Assembly (NCBI GenBank): GCA_024280975.1 | Contig: JAMXLQ010000317.1 | Coordinates: 1 to 6,549, forward strand | DNA: 6,549 bases | Direction of reading: 5' to 3' | Source: Methanosarcina sp. | GTDB lineage: Archaea; Halobacteriota; Methanosarcinia; Methanosarcinales; Methanosarcinaceae | Part shown: positions 1 through 5,596 of the stretch, one piece after another | Numbering within the stretch: the stretch's first letter is position 1 | How the letters are laid out: every line of letters begins with the position of its first letter | The notes under the pieces: generated by a model | The model's database searches: none | Told to the model about the DNA's origin: nothing | Seen by the model: only the letters and a program-made list of their open reading frames with translations | Program-made: the position numbers and the translations under genes

Positions 1-1
1 T

Positions 2-58
2 AAAAAAGATTTAGAACTGCTGGAGAAGATCAAAGCAAGCGGTAGATGCTGCAATTGA
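2..58 (+). CDS. 3' end of an unidentified gene with a Cys-Cys tail (partial)
   Basis: Of the three forward frames at the left edge, only this one is open. It encodes the last 18 residues of a protein, KKDLELLEKIKASGRCCN, followed by TGA at 56-58. The segment is a charged helix ending in vicinal cysteines. A C-terminal Cys pair is common in arsenic-responsive ArsR-type regulators and other As(III)-binding proteins, and the next gene downstream, 52 bp away on the same strand, is an arsenite exporter. An ArsR-like regulator or arsenic-binding protein co-transcribed with the exporter is therefore a reasonable guess, but 18 residues cannot identify a family. The start lies outside the window. Confidence 0.6.
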   Translation, partial: KKDLELLEKIKASGRCCN

Positions 59-92
59 ATGAGAAGTTATCAGAGAATGAGAAGTTATCAGA
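57..92. repeat. Perfect tandem duplication, 2 x 18 bp
   Basis: The unit gaatgagaagttatcaga occurs twice back to back (57-74 and 75-92) without mismatch. The first copy overlaps the stop codon of the upstream gene, and the second ends 18 bp before the exporter start. The absence of divergence suggests a recent slippage duplication or a selected element in the leader between the two genes. Confidence 0.9.
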
Positions 93-110
93 TTTATTAA
101 AAACAAAGAG

Positions 111-1184
111 GTGTCTTATCTGCAAGATTCCGTTGTATCAAAATTATCGTTCTTGAACCGTTATTTAACCCTATGGATTTTTCTGGCTATGTTCATTGGT
201 GTAGGCCTTGGCTATGTCTATCCTGGTTTTGCAGACTTTTTGAAGAGTTTATCCATTGGTAGTACAACTTCGATTCCTATAGCTATCGGTTTGATAGTTA
301 TGATGTATCCTCCTCTAGCACGAGTAAAATACGAGGAACTAGGCAACGTATTCAGGAATCACAAAGTACTAGGTCTGTCCTTATTGCAAAATTGGATAAT
401 TGGTCCTATTTTGATGTTTATACTTGCGATTGTATTTTTAAGAGACTATCCTGAATACATGGTAGGCGTTATTCTAATTGGCCTGGCCAGATGTATCGCC
501 ATGGTGATTGTCTGGAATAGCCTGGCAGATGGAGATAATGAGTATGCTGCTGCTCTAGTTGCTTTCAATTCAATCTTTCAGTTAGTCTTTTACTCCGTTT
601 TTGCTTACTTCTTTATAACCATACTACCTGAATGGCTTGGACTTAGTGGTATGGAAATACATGTATCCATGGGAGAAGTTGCCCGAAGTGTTGCAATCTA
701 TCTTGGAATTCCTTTTGCAACTGGTTTTTTAACTCGTTATTTCCTACGTCCATCAAAAGGAGCCAGATGGTATGACGATAATTTTATTCCAAAAATAGGT
801 CCAATTTCACTTTACGCCCTACTGTTTACGATTATTGTAATGTTCTCGTTAAAAGGAGAATATATCGTTGCTCTGCCATTGGACGTTGTAAGGATTGCAA
901 TACCTCTCTTAGTATATTTCGTGATTATGTTTGGGGTTTCCTTTCTTATATGTAAACAAATGGGAGTTAATTATGAACAGACAACGTCTCTCGCTTTTAC
1001 TGCAGCCAGTAACAACTTTGAACTGGCAATTGCCGTGGCAGTAGCAGTTTTTGGCATCAATTCGGGACAAGCCTTTGCAGCTGTAGTAGGCCCTCTAATC
1101 GAAGTTCCCGTAATGATCGGACTTGTCAATGTTGCACTTAACTGGAGAAAGAGATACTTTATCAAGAGTCACAAAGCAGCTTGA
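111..1184 (+). CDS. acr3: ACR3-family arsenite efflux permease
   Basis: This is an integral membrane exporter that moves arsenite, As(OH)3 or its anion, out of the cell in exchange for protons. The 357 residues match the usual ACR3 length, and about ten hydrophobic segments are visible from residue 21 to 345. Family hallmarks are the N-terminal block LSFLNRYLTLWIFLAM (12-27), the motif LARCIAMVIVWNSLADGD (125-142) with the conserved membrane Cys128, and NNFELAIAVAVAVFG (301-315) with conserved Glu304. These Cys and Glu positions correspond to the residues reported as essential in characterised ACR3 proteins. The start is GTG at 111. The ribosome-binding-like GAGGTG at 108-113 overlaps it, so initiation could be leaderless or slightly downstream (CTG at 120). 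An in-frame stop at 78-80 limits any upstream extension. The gene is probably co-transcribed with the gene ending at 58. Confidence 0.95.
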   Translation: MSYLQDSVVSKLSFLNRYLTLWIFLAMFIGVGLGYVYPGFADFLKSLSIGSTTSIPIAIGLIVMMYPPLARVKYEELGNVFRNHKVLGLSLLQNWIIGPILMFILAIVFLRDYPEYMVGVILIGLARCIAMVIVWNSLADGDNEYAAALVAFNSIFQLVFYSVFAYFFITILPEWLGLSGMEIHVSMGEVARSVAIYLGIPFATGFLTRYFLRPSKGARWYDDNFIPKIGPISLYALLFTIIVMFSLKGEYIVALPLDVVRIAIPLLVYFVIMFGVSFLICKQMGVNYEQTTSLAFTAASNNFELAIAVAVAVFGINSGQAFAAVVGPLIEVPVMIGLVNVALNWRKRYFIKSHKAA

Positions 1185-1264
1185 AAGTGGCAAAGAAGTC
1201 TTACAACTTAGTATAGAATCAATTAAAGCTGCGTTTACGTGGATCTATACTTTCTATGTTTTAG

Positions 1265-1315
1265 GGATTTATCCTTTCATCTGGATTTATCCTTTTATTT
1301 AACTTTTATTGCCTA
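1265..1315 (+). terminator. Putative archaeal T-rich terminator containing an 18-bp near-tandem repeat
   Basis: Units at 1265-1282 and 1283-1300 share ggatttatccttt and match at 16 of 18 positions. Each ends in pyrimidine-rich sequence, and T runs continue to about 1310. Archaeal RNA polymerase can stop at T-rich tracts without a hairpin, and the location 80 bp past the acr3 stop fits. The repeat itself is directly visible. The terminator role is inferred. Confidence 0.4.
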
Positions 1316-1349
1316 TTCATTATAAAAATTGGATGCCTATAACTTCGTG

Positions 1350-1357
1350 TATAAATT
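1350..1357 (+). promoter_or_regulatory. Candidate TATA box for the hydantoinase-family gene
   Basis: TATAAATT at 1350-1357 would place a transcription start near 1380 and give a leader of roughly 38 nt that includes the AAGGAG ribosome binding site. A second candidate, TATAAAAA at 1321-1328, would give a longer leader. I see no strong BRE in front of either, so the choice between them is uncertain. Confidence 0.4.
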
Positions 1358-1417
1358 AGATCTAGTCTTGAAGTACATGTTTCTCATAAAGTAAACAAAA
1401 AAGGAGTAGTTTTCAGT

Positions 1418-3346
1418 ATGCAATACAGCCTTGGGATTGATGCAGGAGGCACATACACCGATGCGGTGCTTGTCAGGGATACTGACGGTGTTATTGTTGA
1501 CTCAAATAAGTCGCTTACCACCTATCCAGACCTCCATCCCGGCATCAAAAACGCAATAGATGGCTTAAACCCTGAATATTTGAAAAATGTAAAACTTGTT
1601 TCGGTTTCCACAACTCTTTCTACCAACACAATCTTGGAAGGAACCGGGTTTCCAGTAGCTCTGATCCTTATTGGAGCTCACCCTTTTGAAAAGAAATTGC
1701 CTACAAAATATATTCTTTTTGCATCCGGTGGACACGATCAGAATGGAGACGAAAAGGCTCCTCTTGATCTAGAAACTATTGAGAGTTTTGTCCTGAGCGT
1801 AAAAGACAAAGTTTCTGCTTTCGCCGTTTCTTCCTATTTCAGTACGAGGAACCCAGAGCATGAACTCATAGTAAAAGACAGAGTTCTTGAACTCACAGAC
1901 CTCCCTGCTGTTTGTGGACATGAACTTTCCCAACAACTCGGAGCTTACGAAAGAGCGGTTACAGCTTTCCTCAATGCTCAGCTGATTCCGATAACAAGGC
2001 AGTTTGTGAAGTCTATAATCAAGGATATACAAGATCGAGGAATTAATTCCAGACTCCTTATGCTCAAATGCGATGGTTCCGTAGTCGGAATCAAAGATGC
2101 CCTGAAAAAGCCTATTGAAACGATCTTTTCTGGCCCTGCAGCAAGCCTGGTTGGAGCCTCATATCTTTCTAGACTCGAAACCTGTGCAGTTATTGATGTA
2201 GGCGGAACGAGCGCAGATATTTCCTCTATCTGCGTGGGTGTCCCTGACCTGAGCGAAGAAGGCGCTGTCGTGGGTGGATGGAAGACTAGAGTTAAAGCTA
2301 TTCGGATGGAAACAACCGCTACAGGTGGAGACAGTCATATATGGGTTGTGGACCGAAAACTCTTCCTCGGGCCAAGACGAGTTATACCCCTGGCAGTAGC
2401 TGCAGTAAAATATCCGGATTTTTTGAATAATTTCAAAAGGACTCCCATGCATGTAGGAGAGGATCTCGGGGAAAACATTCAGCCCACAAAGTTCTTCGTA
2501 AGATCTGGTTACCCAACAGGAGAATTGAGTAAGGCTGAAGCTGAAGTGTTGAAAGTTATTGGGGAAGAACCCGTTTCAGTACCTGAAATCAAAGCCCTTA
2601 TCCGAAAAGATTTTCATTCTCAGACTTTAGATTCCCTTATCAAAAAACGTCTTGTACAGGCGATTGGTTTTACGCCTACTGATGCTCTTCACGTGCTGGG
2701 GGAATATACCGCTTGGAACGAAGAGGCTTCCCATATAGGGGCGGAGAGGCTTGCAAGACTAATGCGCATGACACCAGTGGAATTCTGCACTGCTGTGAAA
2801 AAGAGAGTTGCCAGGAATATGACACTTCATCTTCTCTCGTACATCCTGGCAGGAGTTCCGGAAGCAGCCATTGCAAAGATACTTGACGAGAACTATCCTG
2901 CAAAATTCAAATTGGAGGTTCCGGTTGTTTTGCTCGGAGGCCCTGTCCGAGCGCACAGGAAAGAATTGGAGAGTTTTGTTGATGCTGAAATCTTGGTTCC
3001 CGAATATGCTGAGGTAGGAAATGCTGTTGGTGCTCTTGTAGGAAGAGGAATTAGGAGAGTTGAAATCCTGATAAGACCAGCAAGCCTAATGTCTCCAGAC
3101 AATGATTTCCTAGTTTTTGCTCCAGGCAACAGGCTGAAGTTCGATACGTATTCGGAAGCGCTTGAAACCGCAACCAAACTTGGGAAATAGCTTGTTGCGG
3201 ATTACATGCAAGACTGCGGTCTTAGTGGAAATCAGGTTGAAATTTCAGTTGAGAAAAAGACGATCTCCCCTGACGGCTGGAGCCATCCTCCGATGGAAAC
3301 AAGCCTTCTAGTTATGGGAGTAGGTATGAGGGAAAGATCTGCCTGA
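1418..3346 (+). CDS. Hydantoinase/oxoprolinase-family ATPase with in-frame UAG (possible pyrrolysine protein)
   Basis: This protein belongs to the HyuA/oxoprolinase family of actin-fold ATPases. The substrate in methanogens is unknown to me. The N-terminal phosphate loop is GIDAGGTYTDAVL (6-18), the second nucleotide motif is VIDVGGTSADIS (258-269), and the C-terminal adenosine-side motifs are LLGGP (505-509) and EYAEVGNAVGALVG (529-542). A helical, winged-helix-like segment lies at about 372-425. The first stop is TAG at 3188-3190, after 590 codons. The same frame then continues for 51 codons (3191-3343) and ends at TGA 3344-3346, giving 642 residues. The extension contains LVADYM, EISVEKK and SPDGWSHPPMETSLLVMGVG, which resemble the usual end of this family as I recall it, so the TAG falls inside the domain. 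Readthrough with pyrrolysine is the attractive option. A nonsense mutation yielding a 590-residue product is the alternative. ATG at 1418 has AAGGAG 11 bp upstream. Confidence 0.82.
3188..3190 (+). other. In-frame amber codon inside the hydantoinase-family gene
   Basis: TAG is codon 591, between KLGK and LVADYM, followed by C. Methanosarcina and relatives carry pyrrolysyl-tRNA synthetase and an amber-decoding tRNA, and can insert pyrrolysine at UAG without a strict context. Twenty nucleotides downstream, 3210-3223 can form a 5-bp hairpin closed by C(UGCG)G, a stable tetraloop class. Its relevance is speculative. Confidence 0.75.
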
Positions 3347-3413
3347 ATCAGATTCTTACCAAGAGATCGTAAATATGATCAACGGGTACATAATCACTAT
3401 TTAAGGATTGAAT

Positions 3414-3737
3414 TTAGATATCATTGAATTCGATACTGATGCTCCCTGCTTTTTTTGCCAAAGATTTTGCAAGGAAACCGCTCTCAAGTCGGCAGAGATT
3501 GAGTACTGCACAAGGCACAAGGCAATTTGAGCAGCACTTTGCTTCCTGTGCTCTATCAATCACGTAGTTATTCTTGATGTCTAGGATTTCCGTCATGGGA
3601 ACTTCCATGTGAGAAAATTTATTTATCTTTTCACATGGGGTTTCGATGTCAACAATGACTTTGCTTCCTTTTTTGTTTCCGTGGATTTTGTGAACAAAAT
3701 CACAGAGTGTGGAATTTACAGTAAATTCAGTCAACAT
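3414..3737 (-). CDS. Small cysteine-rich conserved protein, possible metal-binding
   Basis: The product is 107 residues, soluble, with no signal peptide or membrane segment. Seven cysteines are present: Cys12, Cys35 and a cluster at 68, 69, 72, 76 and 82 (pattern CCxxCxxxCxxxxxC, in the stretch AKCCSNCLVPCAVLNLCRLE). Such clustering suggests a zinc or iron-sulfur site. The N-terminal half (KVIVDIETPCEKI) looks like a small alpha/beta fold. I believe it belongs to a methanogen-restricted conserved family (possibly the one catalogued as DUF6951), but I cannot confirm the name and no function is known to me. ATG at 3737 is preceded by AGAGGG with a short spacer, supporting this start. It lies 46 bp downstream of the broken DGC gene and is probably the last gene of a three-gene cysteine-rich unit. 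It ends with TAA, facing the hydantoinase-family gene. Confidence 0.8.
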   Translation of the reverse strand: MLTEFTVNSTLCDFVHKIHGNKKGSKVIVDIETPCEKINKFSHMEVPMTEILDIKNNYVIDRAQEAKCCSNCLVPCAVLNLCRLESGFLAKSLAKKAGSISIEFNDI

Positions 3738-3774
3738 TGTCGCCCTCTATTTTTTGGTTATGCACATTTTTTCG

Positions 3775-3794
3775 AGTCCGAGATTACTCGGACT
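3775..3794. repeat. Perfect 8-bp inverted repeat spanning the ancestral stop of the DGC gene
   Basis: agtccgag (3775-3782) and ctcggact (3787-3794) are separated by four bases, giving a compact hairpin on either strand. It overlaps the TAA that would end the ancestral DGC frame. The sequence that follows on the transcribed strand is A-rich, not U-rich, so it is not a classic terminator. It may instead be a processing or stability hairpin between this remnant and the next gene. Confidence 0.6.
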
Positions 3795-4034
3795 GTAATG
3801 TCTTAAAGGCATTTTCAAGAGCTTTGGAGAATTCATCCTCTTTGAGTTCTTTCTCTTTGGTTTTTTAATCCCGAATTCAGAGATAACAATCTGACGATCT
3901 ACTTTGAAGCCTGCAAGTTCGAGAGTCTTGCTTGCATAGCTCACCGGACAGCCATCAATTACAATTATACGATCGGAAGCCTCGGCAGACTTCACAAGCC
4001 CTGGAGCTCTTACATCAATTCCTACAGTACACAT
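3784..4034 (-). pseudogene. Degraded DGC-type putative zinc-binding protein
   Basis: The frame opening at 4034 reads MCTVGIDVRAPGLVKSAEAS followed by RIIVIDGCP, the core of DGC-domain putative zinc-binding proteins common in methanogens. Three defects are visible. First, family members normally have roughly 40 more N-terminal residues, but only 47 bp separate this ATG from the neighbouring gene, with a TAG in frame and no ribosome binding site. Second, the second cysteine expected in CPxxCA is Tyr33 (CPVSYASK, codon TAT). Third, after EFGIKK the frame shifts at the run of six A's (3861-3866 on the + strand). The -1 frame restores a family-like tail, KEKELKEDEFSKALENAFKT and LQSE, ending at TAA 3784-3786. 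The unshifted frame runs on to 3747 with an unlikely basic tail. I read this as a decayed gene. A sequencing error could explain the frameshift but not the missing N-terminus. Confidence 0.75.
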
Positions 4035-4081
4035 AAGGTTTCCAATGTTCTGTTTTTTCTAGTTTAATTGCAACTTTATTC

Positions 4082-4258
4082 TTACCTATTGATGTTTTTT
4101 GGAACTAACAAGGGATTGCAGCAACACTGGTTACTACTGTAAGCTTTTATGAAACAGTTTTCACAGAAAGTCTTGCCGTCTTTTTCAATGACATCTTCCC
4201 TTTCCAGTTCGCATCCGCAGATATCGCATTTACAGAGACTAGCTTTTCCTTCAGTCAA
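4082..4258 (-). CDS. 58-residue cysteine-rich zinc-ribbon/LIM-like protein, TTG start
   Basis: This is a short gene with a non-ATG start. It begins at TTG 4258, preceded by a strong ribosome binding site, GAGGTGAT, seven bases upstream. The nearby ATG reads ATG AGG TGA and cannot be used. The product has nine cysteines: Cys9, 11, 14 and 16 (CKCDICGC), Cys32 and 35 (FCENCF), and a CCC run at 45-47, then a short tail ending NINR. Spacing of the first two clusters (CxxC, about 16 residues, CxxC) resembles zinc ribbons or one LIM-type half-site, so structural zinc binding is likely. The CCC run could also bind thiophilic metals such as As(III). It begins the cysteine-rich unit, downstream of a good TATA box, and follows arsM by 118 bp. 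I do not recognise a named family. Confidence 0.78.
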   Translation of the reverse strand: MTEGKASLCKCDICGCELEREDVIEKDGKTFCENCFIKAYSSNQCCCNPLLVPKNINR

Positions 4259-4333
4259 CTTATATCACCTCATTATCTCAGAAATTTTAATCAGGGAATT
4301 AGATATTAAAAACTCCCTTCGAAAATTTTGGTA

Positions 4334-4341
4334 TATATAAA
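4334..4341 (-). promoter_or_regulatory. Archaeal TATA box for the cysteine-rich gene unit
   Basis: On the - strand the sequence is TTTATATA, essentially the archaeal consensus. It would start transcription near 4310, leaving a leader of about 50 nt that includes the GAGGTGAT ribosome binding site of the 58-residue protein. It sits in the 118-bp gap after arsM, which suggests that the cysteine-rich unit can be expressed separately from arsR-arsM. Confidence 0.6.
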
Positions 4342-4362
4342 TGAGAAAATTTCTACAAAGCC

Positions 4363-4376
4363 GAAAGAGCTCTTTC
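4363..4376. repeat. 14-bp perfect palindrome abutting the arsM stop
   Basis: gaaagagctctttc is a perfect palindrome directly adjoining the arsM TAA (4377-4379). It ends about 20 bp upstream of the TATA box at 4334-4341. As RNA it would form only a weak 5-bp stem with a 4-base loop. A regulator site for the downstream promoter or part of a termination region are both possible. Neither is demonstrated. Confidence 0.5.
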
Positions 4377-5123
4377 TTACAAATAGGCCTTCAATCTCAT
4401 GCTTTCCACGGGCATTCCTTTATACTGTCTTTTACCTATATGCGCATCTTCGCTCAGAATTTCAACTGAAAATCCTATTTTTTTCAGAAGATTGAGATAG
4501 TCTTCTTTTAGAATCGCACCTGCAACGCAGCCTGCGAGCAGGTCTTTATCGTTTTTAAGGTCTTCAGGAAGTTCTGCCAGAAGAACCATATCAGAAATAT
4601 ACATCCTGCCCCCTGGCCTCAGGACACGAAAAGCTTCCCTGAAAACCTTTTCCTTATCCGGAGCTAGATTGATCACGCAATTGCTGATAATTACATCAAC
4701 TGACTTATTCTCAACCGGAAGGGCTTCAATATCTCCTAAGCGGAACTCAACATTAGAATAACCGTATTTGAGGGCATTAGCTTGTGCTTTTTCAAGCATT
4801 TCCGGAGTCATGTCAACTCCAATTACCTTCCCTGAATCTCCCACTTTCTGTGCGGCAAGAAAAGAGTCAAAACCTGCGCCTGAGCCCAGATCAAGGACAG
4901 TATCACCTGGTTTCAGTTCTGCAAAAGCTGTAGGGTTCCCACAGCCGAGACCAAGATTTGCATCCGGCAAAGCCTTAATGTCACCCTCAGAATAACCAAT
5001 AGACCTTGACAGGTCTGTAATACTCATATCGCTACAACATCCGCCAGAGCAGCAGGAGCCACCTTTTACCGCGATTTCTTCATATTTCTTTTTAATGACC
5101 TCTTTTTTCTCGTTTGCATCCAT
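4377..5123 (-). CDS. arsM: Arsenite S-adenosylmethionine methyltransferase
   Basis: This cytosolic enzyme transfers methyl groups from S-adenosylmethionine to As(III), making methylated and volatile arsenicals. The SAM motif VLDLGSGAGFD lies at about residues 76-86 of the 248-residue product, followed by the acidic VIGVDMTPEM and the post-motif GDIEALP. Cysteines match the ArsM pattern: Cys61 (GLGCGNPT), Cys149 (SNCVINLAPDKE) and Cys199 (AGCVAGA) correspond to the conserved arsenic-binding and catalytic cysteines. An N-terminal cluster, GGSCCSGGCCSD (about 22-33), adds two Cys pairs. An upstream in-frame ATG at 5147 would add eight residues but has no ribosome binding site, whereas ATG at 5123 is preceded by AAGGTGA at proper spacing, so I chose 5123. 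It starts 29 bp after the arsR stop, in the same operon. Confidence 0.93.
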   Translation of the reverse strand: MDANEKKEVIKKKYEEIAVKGGSCCSGGCCSDMSITDLSRSIGYSEGDIKALPDANLGLGCGNPTAFAELKPGDTVLDLGSGAGFDSFLAAQKVGDSGKVIGVDMTPEMLEKAQANALKYGYSNVEFRLGDIEALPVENKSVDVIISNCVINLAPDKEKVFREAFRVLRPGGRMYISDMVLLAELPEDLKNDKDLLAGCVAGAILKEDYLNLLKKIGFSVEILSEDAHIGKRQYKGMPVESMRLKAYL

Positions 5124-5152
5124 TATTTCACCTTTTCTTTTACCCATGATTC

Positions 5153-5482
5153 TTATTTATCAGCAGTTTTTTCTATGGAATAAGGCCCAGAATTTTCCGA
5201 ACAACTGCAGCAGGGTTTTAGCTCGTCGATTCCAAGGGACAAAAGTAAATTTCGTGTCTTCTCGTCCCTGATAGTGTAGATTATATTTCTTCCCCTCTTT
5301 TCGAACTTCAAAATTCCAGCTTCGACAAGTACCTTGAGATGCTTTGAAACCGTTGACTGATCCTTTTCTGTAAGGGAGGAAAAATCGCAGGCGCAGTAAC
5401 CGTGCTCCAGTAAATAAGAAAGGATTGTGAGTCTGGTTCCATCCGCAAGGGCTTTAAAAAACTTAACCTTATTTTCAAGCAT
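5153..5482 (-). CDS. arsR: ArsR-family arsenic-responsive transcriptional repressor
   Basis: This is a dimeric winged-helix repressor that releases DNA on binding As(III). The 109-residue product starts LENKVKFFKALADGTRLTIL, which is typical of ArsR/SmtB proteins. It has a recognition helix around DQSTVSKHLKVLVEAGI (41-57) and a beta-wing at KFEKRGRNIIYTI (59-71). The sensing pair is Cys30-x-Cys32 in GYCACDF, equivalent to the CVCD motif of classical ArsR, and there is an extra C-terminal group, Cys91, 92 and 94 (KPCCSC). The open frame extends upstream to 5578, but that part is hydrophobic, unlike the family, and crosses the promoter. ATG at 5482 is the natural start. There is no ribosome binding site before it, and the TATA box lies only about 30 bp away, so the transcript may be nearly leaderless. 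It is followed by arsM and probably represses both genes. Confidence 0.93.
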   Translation of the reverse strand: MLENKVKFFKALADGTRLTILSYLLEHGYCACDFSSLTEKDQSTVSKHLKVLVEAGILKFEKRGRNIIYTIRDEKTRNLLLSLGIDELKPCCSCSENSGPYSIEKTADK

Positions 5483-5487
5483 AATTG

Positions 5488-5513
5488 TATGGATATATGC
5501 GCATATATCCATA
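5488..5513. promoter_or_regulatory. 26-bp perfect palindrome, probable ArsR operator
   Basis: Each arm is 13 bp (tatggatatatgc and its exact reverse complement), centred between 5500 and 5501. It ends five bases before the arsR start codon and overlaps the edge of the TATA box at 5511-5518, so a bound dimer would cover the transcription start. ArsR/SmtB operators are typically AT-rich inverted repeats of about this length, so autorepression is the natural reading. Confidence 0.8.
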
Positions 5514-5518
5514 TAAAA
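5511..5518 (-). promoter_or_regulatory. TATA box of arsR-arsM
   Basis: The - strand reads TTTTATAT, preceded by an A-rich CGCAAA element that could act as a BRE. Transcription would start at about 5487-5492, so the arsR message would have little or no leader. This agrees with the missing ribosome binding site. Confidence 0.55.
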
Positions 5519-5596
5519 TTTGCGAAAACAAAAGAAAAAACAAAGTATGGCATACCGATCAAGAAAAAAACCAGGCAAGAAAAGGACAAAGATTCA

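Larger units (their letters stand above)
1185..1417. other. Intergenic region between acr3 and the hydantoinase-family gene
   Basis: This 233-bp AT-rich spacer has no credible open frame. It holds an imperfect 18-bp tandem repeat inside a T-rich stretch (1265-1300, likely the exporter's transcription end) and two TATA-like elements (1321-1328 and 1350-1357). A ribosome binding site AAGGAG (1401-1406) lies 11 bp before the next start codon. It therefore looks like a terminator-plus-promoter boundary, which separates the two + strand genes into different transcription units. Confidence 0.6.

Noticed and set aside
971..1165. Antisense frame within acr3
   Set aside because: It is a shadow of a strongly supported coding region with no family-like features. 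The same applies to the antisense frames within the hydantoinase-family gene, arsM and arsC.
3775..3794. Intrinsic terminator for the cysteine-rich unit
   Set aside because: The hairpin is good, but it is followed by A's on the transcribed strand, and another gene of the same direction follows. It is kept only as an inverted repeat.
3861..3866. Programmed -1 frameshift at the A6 run in the DGC-like gene
   Set aside because: The reading-phase context (ATT AAA AAA CCA) is only a partial slippery site, and the gene is also truncated at its N-terminus and missing a key Cys. Mutation is the simpler explanation.
3747..4034. A full 95-residue protein from the unshifted frame of the DGC-like gene
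   Set aside because: The last 35 or so residues are an odd basic tail, while the -1 frame gives a family-like acidic ending. The start also has no ribosome binding site and lacks the family's N-terminal region.
5124..5147. Longer ArsM start at ATG 5147
   Set aside because: There is no ribosome binding site before it. The eight extra codons contain the AAGGTGA element that serves the ATG at 5123.
5483..5578. N-terminal extension of ArsR from the upstream ATG at 5578
   Set aside because: The extra 32 residues are hydrophobic and aromatic, unlike ArsR proteins, and would be encoded across the TATA box and operator.
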